DNA from: Polynucleobacter wuianus
GTDB taxonomy: Bacteria; Pseudomonadota; Gammaproteobacteria; Burkholderiales; Burkholderiaceae
Length of the DNA stretch: 64,000 nucleotides
Assembly (NCBI RefSeq): GCF_001659725.1
Contig: NZ_CP015922.1
Location: 992,001-1,056,000, forward strand
Reading direction: 5' to 3'
In this document: positions 44,957 through 54,298 of the stretch, one piece after another
Layout: the number at the start of each line of letters is the position of its first letter
Position numbering within the stretch: the stretch's first letter is position 1
Notes under the pieces: model-generated
What the model saw: the letters and a program-made list of their open reading frames with translations, nothing else
What the model was told of the DNA's origin: nothing
The model's database searches: none
Program-made: the position numbers and the translations under genes

Positions 44957-45802
44957 ATGTCCGACGTAATATCAGACGCCAGTTTAAGGCTTGCTGGGCT
45001 ATCCACCCTATTTTTATCGTGCCTATGCGCAGTATTGCTATTAAGTGGATGTGCTGGTAGCGACGGCCAAAAAGACGACACCGATATTTGGTCGGAATCC
45101 AAACTCTACTCAGAAGCTACCGACAAATTAAATGATGGTGACTTTGCCAAGTGTGGCAAATACTTTGACAAGTTAGAAGCCCGTTTTCCATTTGGACCCT
45201 ATTCACAACAAGCGCAAATTAATGCTGCCTATTGTTACTGGAAGGCACAAGAACAAGCGCAAGCCTTGGTGGCAATCGATCGTTTTATTAAATTGCATCA
45301 AGGTAGTCCAACTTTAGATTACGCTTACTACCTTAAAGGCCTCATTACCTTCAATGATGACTTGGGTTGGTTAGGTAAATTTACTGGTCAAGATTTAAGT
45401 GAGCGTGATCCTAAGGCTGCCAAAGAAGCGTTTGAATCCTTCAAGACGGTTGTTGAGCGTTTCCCTGATAGCAAATATGCTCCAGACTCGCTGGATCGGA
45501 TGCGCTATATCGTGAACTCGCTTGCTGAGGCCGATGTTATTGTGGCGCGCTTCTATTACCAGCGTGGGGCTTACCTGGCCTCTGCTAACCGCGCTCAGCT
45601 AGTTATCCGCGACTATGACCGCGCTCCTGCGGTTGAAGAAGCACTTTATATCCTGACCAAGTCTTATGAAAAGTTGGGCATGACGCAGCTTAGCAATGAC
45701 ACTGCGCGGGTATTCAAACTCAACTTCCCAGATAGCCAAATGTTAGAAACTGGCCAACGTGTTCAAAAAGAGCGCAAGTGGTGGCAGATCTGGAATAAAT
45801 AA
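44957..45802 (+). CDS. bamD: Outer membrane assembly lipoprotein BamD
   Basis: The start is placed at ATG 44957, after AAAGAG at 44941; an upstream in-frame ATG at 44930 would overlap rluD. The 281-residue protein has a lipobox LLSGC (Cys32) and then TPR-like repeats (YSEATDKLNDGDFAKCGKYFDKLEARFPFGPYSQQAQINAAY; later repeats follow). BamD is an essential part of the BAM complex on the inner face of the outer membrane. A strong terminator follows. Confidence 0.96.
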   Translation: MSDVISDASLRLAGLSTLFLSCLCAVLLLSGCAGSDGQKDDTDIWSESKLYSEATDKLNDGDFAKCGKYFDKLEARFPFGPYSQQAQINAAYCYWKAQEQAQALVAIDRFIKLHQGSPTLDYAYYLKGLITFNDDLGWLGKFTGQDLSERDPKAAKEAFESFKTVVERFPDSKYAPDSLDRMRYIVNSLAEADVIVARFYYQRGAYLASANRAQLVIRDYDRAPAVEEALYILTKSYEKLGMTQLSNDTARVFKLNFPDSQMLETGQRVQKERKWWQIWNK

Positions 45803-45856
45803 TTCAGTAATCTAGTAATCCAAAAAGCGAAGCAAGTTTAACCGAGATGTACGTAT

Positions 45857-45886
45857 AAAAAATCCTCTACTTAAGAGGATTTTTTA
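45857..45886. terminator. Bidirectional terminator between bamD and alr
   Basis: Stem AAAAAATCCTCT (45857-45868) and AGAGGATTTTTT (45874-45885) with a 5-base loop. It can end both bamD and the convergent alr gene. Confidence 0.92.
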
Positions 45887-45897
45887 TTGGGGGAGTC

Positions 45898-47022
45898 TTA
45901 AATAATTTTTACTGGAACCCTTGGGGCTACAGCACATAGCAATTCATAACCTATGGTGTCACTGAATTGCGCCACTTGATCCACGGGAACCTTGTCTCCC
46001 CACAGTTCGACAACACTTCCAATTTTGGCATTCGGAGCATTGCGTAAATCAATCGTTAGCATATCCATAGAAACGCGTCCCACGATTGGGCAAATAACGC
46101 CACCATTAGTATTGCTGTCATCATGCAACCAAACTGGTGTGCCATCTTTTGCTTGGCGAGGATAGCCATCAGCATAACCACAGGCAACAATTCCAACTCT
46201 CATCGCCTCAGGGGCTTCATAGCGTCCACCGTACCCAATACGATCGCCCGCCTGGAGATCTTGAATATCAATGATTTCGCTATGCAATTGCATGACTGAT
46301 CTTAGGTTGGCATGTTCAATATCGGTATAAAAACCAGTAGGGGAAGCACCGTAGAGCATGATGCCTGGGCGCACCCAATCACCTAGAGCATTTCGATGCC
46401 AGAGAATTGCAGCAGAGTTAGCCAAAGAAGTTGGGCCTTCTAAGCCTTCAATAGTTTGATTAAATAATTCTTGTTGAGCGCCTACTGTTGGTAATTGGTC
46501 AACTTGATCGGCATTGGCAAAGTGAGTCATGTGATGCAAACGATAGCCAGCGGCATGCAATCGATGAAAGGCTGTCCTGTATGCTGCCGGCTTTAAGCCC
46601 AAGCGATTCATGCCCGTATTCATTTTCAGAAAGACACTAATCGATTTATGGACTTTGTCCGCATAACGCTCAAGCCATTCAATTTGGGCTTCGCAGTGAA
46701 CCACTAAATCACAATGTAACTCTTGTGCGAGATCGAGTTCATTTTCATGAAATAAGCCTTCCAACAGCAGAATTCGACCTTGCCAGCCATGTTCTCTTAA
46801 CCAAACGGCATCTTGAATATCGAGCAATGCAAAGCCATCAGTAGAGGCCAAACCCTGAAGTGCAGCATCAAAACAATGTCCGTATGCCCTAGCTTTGATG
46901 ACAGCCCAAATTTTGGACTCAGGAGCAAGCTCGCGTACTCGGTTTAAGTTATGCTGAAAGGCCTGTGTATGAATAGAGGCCAAAATTGGTCTATTAATCA
47001 AGCTATTAGCTGAAGCACCCAT
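45898..47022 (-). CDS. alr: Alanine racemase
   Basis: The start is ATG 47022: the six upstream codons of the longer frame (from 47040) themselves encode the ribosome site AAGGAGGGG, at ideal spacing from 47022. The 374-residue PLP enzyme makes D-alanine for peptidoglycan. The PLP lysine lies in AVIKARAYGH (K43), and GYGGRYEA carries the second catalytic Tyr. It is divergent from lplT. Confidence 0.96.
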   Translation of the reverse strand: MGASANSLINRPILASIHTQAFQHNLNRVRELAPESKIWAVIKARAYGHCFDAALQGLASTDGFALLDIQDAVWLREHGWQGRILLLEGLFHENELDLAQELHCDLVVHCEAQIEWLERYADKVHKSISVFLKMNTGMNRLGLKPAAYRTAFHRLHAAGYRLHHMTHFANADQVDQLPTVGAQQELFNQTIEGLEGPTSLANSAAILWHRNALGDWVRPGIMLYGASPTGFYTDIEHANLRSVMQLHSEIIDIQDLQAGDRIGYGGRYEAPEAMRVGIVACGYADGYPRQAKDGTPVWLHDDSNTNGGVICPIVGRVSMDMLTIDLRNAPNAKIGSVVELWGDKVPVDQVAQFSDTIGYELLCAVAPRVPVKII

Positions 47023-47072
47023 TTTTACCCCTCCTTTCATGTTTTAATTCTATTAATGACTAGATTGTACGA

Positions 47073-48392
47073 ATGAACCGTAGTTTTTACATCATTATGG
47101 CGGCGCAATTTTTTTCGTCGCTTGCTGATAACGCTCTGCTGATCGCAGCAATTGCTCTCTTGGCCCAGCTAAGTGCTCCGGCCTGGATGACCCCTTTACT
47201 CAAATTATTCTTTGTATTGTCCTATGTTCTGCTCGCTGCATTTGTGGGTGCCTTTGCAGACTCCCGCCCAAAGGGTAATGTAATGTTCATTACCAATACG
47301 ATTAAGTTTGTTGGTTGCGTGGCTATGCTCTTTGGTGGGCACCCCTTGCTCTCCTATTCGATTGTCGGTCTTGGTGCAGCAGCATATTCGCCTGCTAAAT
47401 ACGGAATCTTGACCGAACTGCTCCCACCTGAAAAATTGGTTGCCGCAAATGGCTGGATTGAAGGTCTGACCGTAGGCTCGATTATTTTAGGGACAGTATT
47501 GGGTGGTGTTCTGATTAGCAGTACGGTATCTCAAAGCCTCTTAGCATTAGACATCCCAAGCATGGATACCGGTATTGATACTCCCGCAGAATCTGCCATT
47601 CTTATCATTATGATGATTTATGTCATTGCTGCATTAATTAATCTCAAGATTCCAGATACTGGTGCTCGTTACGTCTCTCAAAAAACCAACCCGATTGCAT
47701 TAATTAAAGATTTTGCGGTTTGCTTTAAAACGCTTTGGGATGATCGCCTTGGTCAAATCTCTTTAGCGGTAACCACCTTGTTCTGGGGCGCTGGCGCAAC
47801 TTTGCAGTTTATCGTGATTAAGTGGGCCCAAGTCGCTCTGCATATGACCCTTTCTCAAGGTGCAATCTTGCAGGCCATCTCTGCTGTGGGTGTAGCTGGC
47901 GGTGCTGTCTGGGCCGCTTGGCGAGTGCCACTGCGGAAGTCACTCAATGTTCTCCCCTATGGTATTGCTATGGGTCTTGTTGTGTGCGTCATGGCAATTT
48001 ATAACTCAGACATGCTCCCTAACACAACGCTGTTCAGTGTTGGCAAACTAGAAGTAACTTTAAATTTATTACCAGCGTATTTCTTACTTGTGTTGGTGGG
48101 TTGGTTGGCTGGGTATTTTGTAGTTCCGATGAATGCCCTCTTGCAACATCGTGGTCACGTTCTCATGTCTGCCGGTCACTCAATTGCCGTGCAAAACTTT
48201 AATGAAAATATTTCGGTGCTAGCAATGCTTGCTATTTATTCATTGCTCATTTGGCTTGATTTACCAGTTCAATACGTGATTGTTGGATTCGGCATCGTAG
48301 TTAGCCTGATCATGTGGATGGTGATTAAGCGCCATGCTCGAAACCAAGCTGAGTATGACTCCATGCACCTCATTGGCGAACACAAGCACTAA
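47073..48392 (+). CDS. lplT: Lysophospholipid transporter LplT
   Basis: The 439-residue protein is a major facilitator with about 12 membrane helices. The opening SFYIIMAAQFFSSLADNALLIAAIALL and the FVGAFADSRPKGNVM and AAAYSPAKYGILTELLPPEKLVAANGW segments are characteristic of LplT, which flips lysophospholipids inward across the inner membrane. In E. coli it pairs with aas; here no acyltransferase is adjacent. It is divergent from alr by about 50 bp and convergent with the holD-like gene. Confidence 0.93.
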   Translation: MNRSFYIIMAAQFFSSLADNALLIAAIALLAQLSAPAWMTPLLKLFFVLSYVLLAAFVGAFADSRPKGNVMFITNTIKFVGCVAMLFGGHPLLSYSIVGLGAAAYSPAKYGILTELLPPEKLVAANGWIEGLTVGSIILGTVLGGVLISSTVSQSLLALDIPSMDTGIDTPAESAILIIMMIYVIAALINLKIPDTGARYVSQKTNPIALIKDFAVCFKTLWDDRLGQISLAVTTLFWGAGATLQFIVIKWAQVALHMTLSQGAILQAISAVGVAGGAVWAAWRVPLRKSLNVLPYGIAMGLVVCVMAIYNSDMLPNTTLFSVGKLEVTLNLLPAYFLLVLVGWLAGYFVVPMNALLQHRGHVLMSAGHSIAVQNFNENISVLAMLAIYSLLIWLDLPVQYVIVGFGIVVSLIMWMVIKRHARNQAEYDSMHLIGEHKH

Positions 48393-48407
48393 GATCGCTT
48401 TCGACTC

Positions 48408-48932
48408 TTAGATATTCTGAAGTACAGATTTAGCCAACAAGAGATCTTGCCAGAGCATAGCCTTGTCTTTGGATTTACTTGCTAACTGAGCCAAATCAAA
48501 GGTAGCAATCACCGGAATCTCCTCATCATTACCAGTGTTTAAGGCCAGAATAGTCTCGCGTAACTGGGGCAATGGATCACGTTCGCCTGTAATTTTTTGT
48601 GCAGCGGGTCCACCAAAGGCAAAAGCAACAACAGGCATGCCGTTCTCAGGTAGATGCATTTTGGATAAATTATCGTTCGGACTCTTCCAAGACCATTCGT
48701 TGCTAGCTAGACCCAAAACACGTAGGACATTCTGGAACAAGATTTGAGCATCACCTTGAGGTTGAGCTCCAAAGAACCACCAATGAGCCCTAGCGGAATT
48801 GTGGGTGCCATCGGCAATCACATTCTGAGCTACTGAAACTTCACTAGAAACGACCTCTACTGAAGGCTCATCACGAGAGGTCCACTCAGTAATGCCCATT
48901 TCTTTTAAGAAGCTTGAATGTGTATTGCTCAT
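48408..48932 (-). CDS. HolD-like protein (DNA polymerase III psi subunit candidate) with degenerate uracil-DNA-glycosylase fold
   Basis: The 174-residue protein is not a clear member of a named family. Its N-terminus FLKEMGITEWTSRDEP matches E. coli HolD LQQLGITQWSLRRP, with a tryptophan at residue 17 in both. The rest resembles a type 4 uracil-DNA glycosylase: WWFFGAQPQGD (51-61) for the GEAPG loop, NVLRVLGL (68-75), VVAFAFGGPAAQKITG, and KAMLWQDLLLA at the end. The catalytic HPS motif of the glycosylase is replaced by TFDLAQL, and the iron-sulfur cysteines are missing, so glycosylase activity is unlikely. The gene overlaps rimI by 4 bp, and in E. coli holD also overlaps rimI. It probably links the clamp loader to SSB; this is inference. 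Confidence 0.7.
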   Translation of the reverse strand: MSNTHSSFLKEMGITEWTSRDEPSVEVVSSEVSVAQNVIADGTHNSARAHWWFFGAQPQGDAQILFQNVLRVLGLASNEWSWKSPNDNLSKMHLPENGMPVVAFAFGGPAAQKITGERDPLPQLRETILALNTGNDEEIPVIATFDLAQLASKSKDKAMLWQDLLLAKSVLQNI

Positions 48933-49456
48933 AGCTCTAGCTTAATCGATTTAGCCATCACAATTGCATCTTCCCTATCCCTAGACTCTGTGCTGGCAGG
49001 ATAGTAGTTTTTGCGGACTCCAATTTGCTCATATTTCAGCTTTTGGTACAGGGCTAAGGCCGATTCGTTACTAGGTCTGACCTCCAAAATAATGCGGGGT
49101 ATTTTTTGCTGAGCCGCAACACCTTCAATGGCCGCCATCATTCGAGAGCCCAGTCCTAGCATACGGAGTTTTGGTGAAACCGTAATATTGAGAAGATGCA
49201 ACTCATCAACTGCAGGAAATAAAATGCAGTATGCCCAGAGCACCTGGGGGTCTAAGAATGTTCCGGTCTCAATATTGGCCTGATCAGCTTGTGGCCGTAT
49301 GCAGTAGGCCCAGTGACCTGCTGCCAACGAATCTGAAAAATTACCTCTAGTCCATGGATGAATATGAGAAACGCCTTCGATAGCCAACACGTCATCTAAA
49401 TCAGCTACTTGCATGGGCATGAAGGATAGTTCAGCGCCACCTTGATTTGCAGGCAT
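48929..49456 (-). CDS. rimI: Ribosomal protein S18 alanine N-acetyltransferase RimI
   Basis: The 175-residue GNAT acetyltransferase has the acetyl-CoA motif LRMLGLGSRMM, LLNITVSPKLR before it, and IILEVRPSNESALALYQKLKYEQIGVRKNYY after it, the RimI C-terminal pattern. It acetylates the N-terminus of ribosomal protein S18. It lies 5 bp after tsaB and overlaps the holD-like gene by 4 bp (ATGA), giving a tsaB-rimI-holD-like operon. Confidence 0.93.
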   Translation of the reverse strand: MPANQGGAELSFMPMQVADLDDVLAIEGVSHIHPWTRGNFSDSLAAGHWAYCIRPQADQANIETGTFLDPQVLWAYCILFPAVDELHLLNITVSPKLRMLGLGSRMMAAIEGVAAQQKIPRIILEVRPSNESALALYQKLKYEQIGVRKNYYPASTESRDREDAIVMAKSIKLEL

Positions 49457-49461
49457 CCCGG

Positions 49462-50187
49462 TTAAACCCTTTTAAAAGCAATTTCACGCTCATCGGTTGT
49501 TAAAGCAACCTTATTGCGAATATAAAGGGGTTGCAAGTAGGCAACATTAATCTGTTGGCCATTTACCCACATCTGCTTTGCGCAATCTAAGATACCTAAG
49601 GCGGTGATATTCATGTCGGCATCCAGCGCATCATCAGGTAGAGAATATTGAGAAAATAATCGTTTTGCATAGGCTTTAATAGCGCTACCAGCCAAGTATT
49701 GAATCCCCGTCAGATCAATATCCTCAGGCTTTGATAGATGAATATCGCCAACGCGTACGGGTAGTAATTTAGGAGATTTCGTCTCGTACTTGGCCCAGTA
49801 AATCTCATCCATGCGAGCATCAACGGCAACGACAAAATAACTTGGATTAATTTTTGTAAAGCCTGAAGTCTTCACTACTTGAGATGCAATCGCATCTAGA
49901 CTGGCAACAGGTAAGACAGGCATATTTGACGCTATTGCTAGGCCCTGTACAACAGCCACTCCTAAGCGAACCCCTGTAAATGCACCCGGCCCAATACCAA
50001 TCGCAATCGCATTGAGATCGGATAATTTTTTATTGGATTGAGCGAGTAAATCTTCTACCCAAGGAAGCAAGAGTTGGCTAGCGCCAGCCGACACTAGCTC
50101 ATGTCGAATTTCAGGTGCTTTATCACCTAAAGATAAAGCCACCGAACACCAAGCCGAGGAAGTGTCGATGGCCAATAATTGCGTCAA
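49462..50187 (-). CDS. tsaB: tRNA threonylcarbamoyladenosine biosynthesis protein TsaB
   Basis: The 241-residue protein has the ASKHA-fold start LLAIDTSSAWCSVAL and the conserved AIGIGPGAFTGVRLGVAVVQGLA. TsaB is the partner that activates TsaD in making the t6A base of ANN-decoding tRNAs. Residues from about 190 on are less conserved, as usual. It heads the tsaB-rimI-holD-like operon and is 38 bp from the VOC gene. Confidence 0.95.
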   Translation of the reverse strand: MTQLLAIDTSSAWCSVALSLGDKAPEIRHELVSAGASQLLLPWVEDLLAQSNKKLSDLNAIAIGIGPGAFTGVRLGVAVVQGLAIASNMPVLPVASLDAIASQVVKTSGFTKINPSYFVVAVDARMDEIYWAKYETKSPKLLPVRVGDIHLSKPEDIDLTGIQYLAGSAIKAYAKRLFSQYSLPDDALDADMNITALGILDCAKQMWVNGQQINVAYLQPLYIRNKVALTTDEREIAFKRV

Positions 50188-50225
50188 TTCAGACTCGCTT
50201 TATTGGTTTTTAACGGAAAACCAAA

Positions 50226-50693
50226 TTATGAACGCAATCCCGCAATTACTTCCGGAGGTGCTTGTACAAGCTCAATCAAGACGCCCTCACCACTGATTGG
50301 AAACTCATCGTTACCCTTGGGGTGTACAAAGGTGATGTCATGACCACCGGCACCCTTGCGGATGCCCCCAGGGGCGAAGCGTAAGCCATTGGCTGAAAGC
50401 CATTCGACCGCCTTCGGCAGGTCATCTACCCATAAACCAATATGGTTTAACGGAGTTTGGTGAACTGCAGGCTTTTTCTCAATATCCAAAGGCATCATGA
50501 GGTCAACTTCAATCTCATGTGCGCCAAAACCAATTGCGCAAATGTCTTCATCCACATTTTCACGCTCAGAAACAAAAGTACTCTTGTACTCAAAGCCAAG
50601 CATATCAACCCAAAGCTTTTTGAGGCGATCTTTATTTTCACCTCCAATAGCAATTTGCTGAATGCCTAAAATTTTAAATGGTTTAGCTATCAT
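50226..50693 (-). CDS. VOC-family protein, methylmalonyl-CoA epimerase candidate
   Basis: The start is ATG 50693, preceded by GAAGGCG just past the pccA stop; the longer frame would overlap pccA. The 155-residue protein has two paired beta-alpha-beta-beta-beta modules. Candidate metal ligands are Q in GIQQIAI, E/D in HEIEVDL, H in LNHIGLWV and E in VLIELVQ. Epimerases usually have His at the first position; glyoxalase I from humans uses Gln there. Its place as last gene of the propionyl-CoA operon makes methylmalonyl-CoA epimerase the best guess, since carboxylase makes the S form and the mutase needs R. Lactoylglutathione lyase is the alternative. Confidence 0.78.
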   Translation of the reverse strand: MIAKPFKILGIQQIAIGGENKDRLKKLWVDMLGFEYKSTFVSERENVDEDICAIGFGAHEIEVDLMMPLDIEKKPAVHQTPLNHIGLWVDDLPKAVEWLSANGLRFAPGGIRKGAGGHDITFVHPKGNDEFPISGEGVLIELVQAPPEVIAGLRS

Positions 50694-50703
50694 GATCGCC
50701 TTC

Positions 50704-52740
50704 TTATTCAAAACGAATGATGAGTTGATCTACCGCTAAACTATCGCCTTCTTTAGCGCAGATTTCAGAAACAACACCATCTTGAGCAGCAGAGATTGTG
50801 TTTTCCATTTTCATTGCTTCAATCGAGGCTAATTTTTGGCCAGCAGTAACCGCCTCACCAACCTTAACAGCGATCTTGGTCAATAAGCCTGGCATGGGTG
50901 ACATGACCAACTTAGAGGTATCCGGTGGCAGCTTCACAGGCATACGGCGCTGAAGTTCTGCGCCCAATGGGCTTAGTACCATACACTCGTAATGCGCACC
51001 ATCAAGCACTAAATAGAAGCGCGCACCCTTACGCTCAACTTGGGCTGTTATTTTGCTGGTGCGATTAATCGTGGCATGCAAAGCAAGTTGCCCAGGACGC
51101 CAGTCGCTCTCAATGTCATAACGGCTCACGCCGTCAGCATCGTCAATATAGACGGAGTAAATACCATCTTTTAGTTCAATGCGCACTGGCTCTTCATATG
51201 GATCATTCATTGAACCAGTCTTTTTGCCAGTCACTACAACAAATTTCTTGGCAATCACCATCTCATGACCTGCTAATTGGCCATCAATCATTTTGATGTG
51301 CTCAAGATATCTATAACGCATGAATGCAGCCAAAGCAGCTAGGCGCTTTGGATCAGCGGGCTGTACAGAATCCTTCTTAAAGCCTTCTGGATATTCTTCA
51401 GCAATGAAGCCGGTAGTGAAATCACCGTTCACAAAACGCGGATGTTGTAACAGGGCTGCTTGAAATGGGATGTTTGAATGAATACCCCGAATCACAAAAT
51501 CATTTAATGCAGAGCGCATCTTCTCAATTGCCTCTGTACGATCTTTACCATGTACGATTAACTTCGCAATCATAGAGTCGTAGTACATCGGTATCTCACC
51601 GCCTTCATACACGCCAGTATCTACACGTACACCATTGATAGACTCTGGTGGACGGTATTTAACTAGGCGGCCAGTCGAAGGTAAAAAGTTGCGGAATGGG
51701 TCATCTGCATTAATACGGCACTCCATTGACCAGCCATCCAACTTTACCTCTTCCTGTTTGAACGCCAGCTTCTCACCTGCAGCCACACGAATCATCTGCT
51801 CAACCAAGTCTAAGCCAGTAATACTCTCAGTTACTGGATGCTCAACCTGTAAGCGAGTATTCATCTCAAGGAAGTAGAAAGACTTATCCTTACCAACCAC
51901 GAATTCCACCGTACCAGCTGACTGGTAGTTCACCGCTTTTGCCAAAGCAACAGCTTGTTCACCCATAGCCTTACGAGTAGCAGGATCAATAAAAGGTGAT
52001 GGGGCCTCTTCGATCACCTTTTGGTGACGACGCTGAATGGAGCAATCACGTTCGTTTAGGTAAACCACGTTGCCATACGAATCACCCAAAACCTGAATTT
52101 CAATATGGCGTGGGCCTTCAACAAATTTCTCAATGAAGATGCGGTCGTCACCAAAGCTATTCATGGCCTCGGTTTTACAAGCAGCAAAACCTTCAGCCGC
52201 TTCCTTATCGTTAAAGGCAACGCGCAAGCCCTTGCCGCCACCACCAGCCGATGCTTTGATCATCACTGGGTAGCCAATGCCTTGGGCGATCTTGACGGCC
52301 TCTTCGTTGGTATCAATGGCTTCGTTGTAACCTGGGATGGTATTGACCTTTGCTTCTAAGGCAAGCTTCTTGGATGCAATTTTGTCACCCATCGCTGCAA
52401 TTGATTGATGCTTAGGGCCAATAAAGACAATACCCTCTTCTTCGCAACGTTTAGCAAACTGCTCATTCTCAGACAAGAAGCCGTAACCCGGATGAACCGC
52501 CTCAGCACCTGTATCTTTACAGGCCTGAATGATGCGATCCATCACGAGATAGGATTCACGAGAAGGCGCAGGTCCAATGCAGATAGCCTCATCAGCCATT
52601 TGTACGTGACGCGCCTCTTTATCAGCCTCAGAATAGACGGCAACCGTCTTGATGCCCATCTTCTTAGCGGTTTTCATGACACGGCAAGCAATCTCACCGC
52701 GGTTAGCAATCAAAATTTTCTTAAACATTTTTGTAGTCAT
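50704..52740 (-). CDS. pccA: Propionyl-CoA carboxylase, biotin-containing alpha subunit
   Basis: The 678-residue protein has an N-terminal biotin carboxylase module (KILIANRGEIACRVMKTAKKMG), ATP-grasp core (MIKASAGGGGKGLRVA; EMNTRLQVEHPVTE), a BT linker domain, and a C-terminal biotinyl domain with EAMKMEN (biotin on K644). With pccB it carboxylates propionyl-CoA to methylmalonyl-CoA. A fused biotinyl domain distinguishes it from AccC. ATG 52740 is used; ATG 52728 is also possible. Confidence 0.96.
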   Translation of the reverse strand: MTTKMFKKILIANRGEIACRVMKTAKKMGIKTVAVYSEADKEARHVQMADEAICIGPAPSRESYLVMDRIIQACKDTGAEAVHPGYGFLSENEQFAKRCEEEGIVFIGPKHQSIAAMGDKIASKKLALEAKVNTIPGYNEAIDTNEEAVKIAQGIGYPVMIKASAGGGGKGLRVAFNDKEAAEGFAACKTEAMNSFGDDRIFIEKFVEGPRHIEIQVLGDSYGNVVYLNERDCSIQRRHQKVIEEAPSPFIDPATRKAMGEQAVALAKAVNYQSAGTVEFVVGKDKSFYFLEMNTRLQVEHPVTESITGLDLVEQMIRVAAGEKLAFKQEEVKLDGWSMECRINADDPFRNFLPSTGRLVKYRPPESINGVRVDTGVYEGGEIPMYYDSMIAKLIVHGKDRTEAIEKMRSALNDFVIRGIHSNIPFQAALLQHPRFVNGDFTTGFIAEEYPEGFKKDSVQPADPKRLAALAAFMRYRYLEHIKMIDGQLAGHEMVIAKKFVVVTGKKTGSMNDPYEEPVRIELKDGIYSVYIDDADGVSRYDIESDWRPGQLALHATINRTSKITAQVERKGARFYLVLDGAHYECMVLSPLGAELQRRMPVKLPPDTSKLVMSPMPGLLTKIAVKVGEAVTAGQKLASIEAMKMENTISAAQDGVVSEICAKEGDSLAVDQLIIRFE

Positions 52741-52755
52741 TATTTGTCAGCGCCT

Positions 52756-54288
52756 TTACAGAGGAATGTTGCCGTGTTTACGCGCAGGATTCTTCAAATC
52801 TTTATCTTTGAGCATTGCAAGTGAGCGGGCAATGCGCTTACGAGTTTCATGCGGCAAAATAACATCGTCAATATAGCCGCGACGGCCTGCCACAAAAGGA
52901 TTCGCAAACTTCGATTTGTACTCGGCTTCACGGGCAGTAATTTTTTCTGGATCCGATTTTTCTTCACGGAAGATAATTTCTACTGCGCCTTTGGGGCCCA
53001 TCACTGCAATCTCTGCTGAAGGCCAGGCAAAATTGACATCACCGCGCAAGTGCTTCGAGGCCATTACGTCATAAGCACCACCGTAGGCTTTACGGGTGAT
53101 CAACGTTACTTTAGGAACCGTGCAATCAGCGTAGGCGTAGAGTAATTTAGCGCCATGCTTAATAATGCCGCCATATTCCTGGGCAGTTCCCGGCATAAAG
53201 CCTGGCACATCAACCAAGGTCACTACTGGAATGTTGAAGGCGTCACAAAAGCGCACGAATCGTGCCGCCTTAATAGATGCCTTAATATCCAAGCAACCGG
53301 CTAGAACTAAAGGTTGGTTTGCAACGATACCAATCGAGCGACCTTCCATGCGTGCAAAGCCAATCACGATGTTCTTTGCATAGTCAGGCTGAAGCTCAAA
53401 GAACTCACCATCGTCAGCAATTTTTGCAATCAACTCTTTCATATCATAAGGTTGATTTGGGTTGGAAGGCACCAAGGTATCCAAGGAGAAATCTGGTTCT
53501 TCAGTGCGATTTGCGCCTTTGATTAAAGGTGGTTTTTCGCGATTCGATAAGGGTAAGTAGTTAAAGAAGCGACGCAACATCATGATCGCATCCACATCAT
53601 TTTCAAATGCCAAGTCACAAACACCAGAAACCGTTGAGTGCGTTACTGCACCACCCAACTCTTCAGAGGTAACATCTTCATGAGTCACAGTCTTAACCAC
53701 TTCTGGGCCCGTAACAAACATATAGGAACTGTCTTTGACCATGAAGATAAAGTCGGTCAACGCTGGTGAATACACCGCACCACCTGCAGATGGACCCATG
53801 ATCAAGGAAATCTGAGGGATCACCCCTGATGCTGTCACGTTACGCTGGAAGATCTCTGCATAGCCACCTAAGGAAGCAACACCCTCCTGAATACGTGCTC
53901 CGCCTGAGTCATTTAATCCAATCACTGGTGCGCCAACTTTGAGTGCTTGATCCATGATCTTGCAAATCTTTTCAGCATGCGCTTCCGATAATGAGCCACC
54001 TAGAACCGTAAAGTCTTGTGAAAATACAAACACCAAACGACCGTTAATCATTCCATAACCAGTTACCACGCCATCACCTGGAACAGTTTGATCACCCATT
54101 CCAAAATCGTGGCAACGATGCTCAACGAACATATCCCATTCTTCGAATGTGCCAGCATCAAGCAAAAGTTCAATACGCTCTCGGGCAGTTAACTTACCCT
54201 TAGCATGCTGAGCCTGAATACGCTTTTGCCCGCCGCCTAAGCGTGCGAGCTCGCGCTTTGCTTCTAGTTGTTGAATGATTTCCTTCAT
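52756..54288 (-). CDS. pccB: Propionyl-CoA carboxylase, beta (carboxyltransferase) subunit
   Basis: The 510-residue carboxyltransferase has the two crotonase-like halves: GGAVYSPALTDFIFMV with an oxyanion GG in the first and GAYDVMASKHLRGDVNFAWPSAEIAVMGPKGAVEII in the second. The latter pattern is that of acyl-CoA carboxylase beta subunits, PccB type. It lies 10 bp after meaB and 15 bp before pccA on the same strand. Confidence 0.97.
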   Translation of the reverse strand: MKEIIQQLEAKRELARLGGGQKRIQAQHAKGKLTARERIELLLDAGTFEEWDMFVEHRCHDFGMGDQTVPGDGVVTGYGMINGRLVFVFSQDFTVLGGSLSEAHAEKICKIMDQALKVGAPVIGLNDSGGARIQEGVASLGGYAEIFQRNVTASGVIPQISLIMGPSAGGAVYSPALTDFIFMVKDSSYMFVTGPEVVKTVTHEDVTSEELGGAVTHSTVSGVCDLAFENDVDAIMMLRRFFNYLPLSNREKPPLIKGANRTEEPDFSLDTLVPSNPNQPYDMKELIAKIADDGEFFELQPDYAKNIVIGFARMEGRSIGIVANQPLVLAGCLDIKASIKAARFVRFCDAFNIPVVTLVDVPGFMPGTAQEYGGIIKHGAKLLYAYADCTVPKVTLITRKAYGGAYDVMASKHLRGDVNFAWPSAEIAVMGPKGAVEIIFREEKSDPEKITAREAEYKSKFANPFVAGRRGYIDDVILPHETRKRIARSLAMLKDKDLKNPARKHGNIPL

Positions 54289-54298
54289 TACCTACTCC

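Noticed and set aside
44914..45102. 62-residue minus-strand frame upstream of rluD
   Set aside because: It is antisense to the start of bamD, which has a clear lipobox and TPR sequence.
50704..54288. Acetyl-CoA carboxylase genes
   Set aside because: The fused biotinyl domain and the mcm-meaB context point to propionyl-CoA carboxylase.
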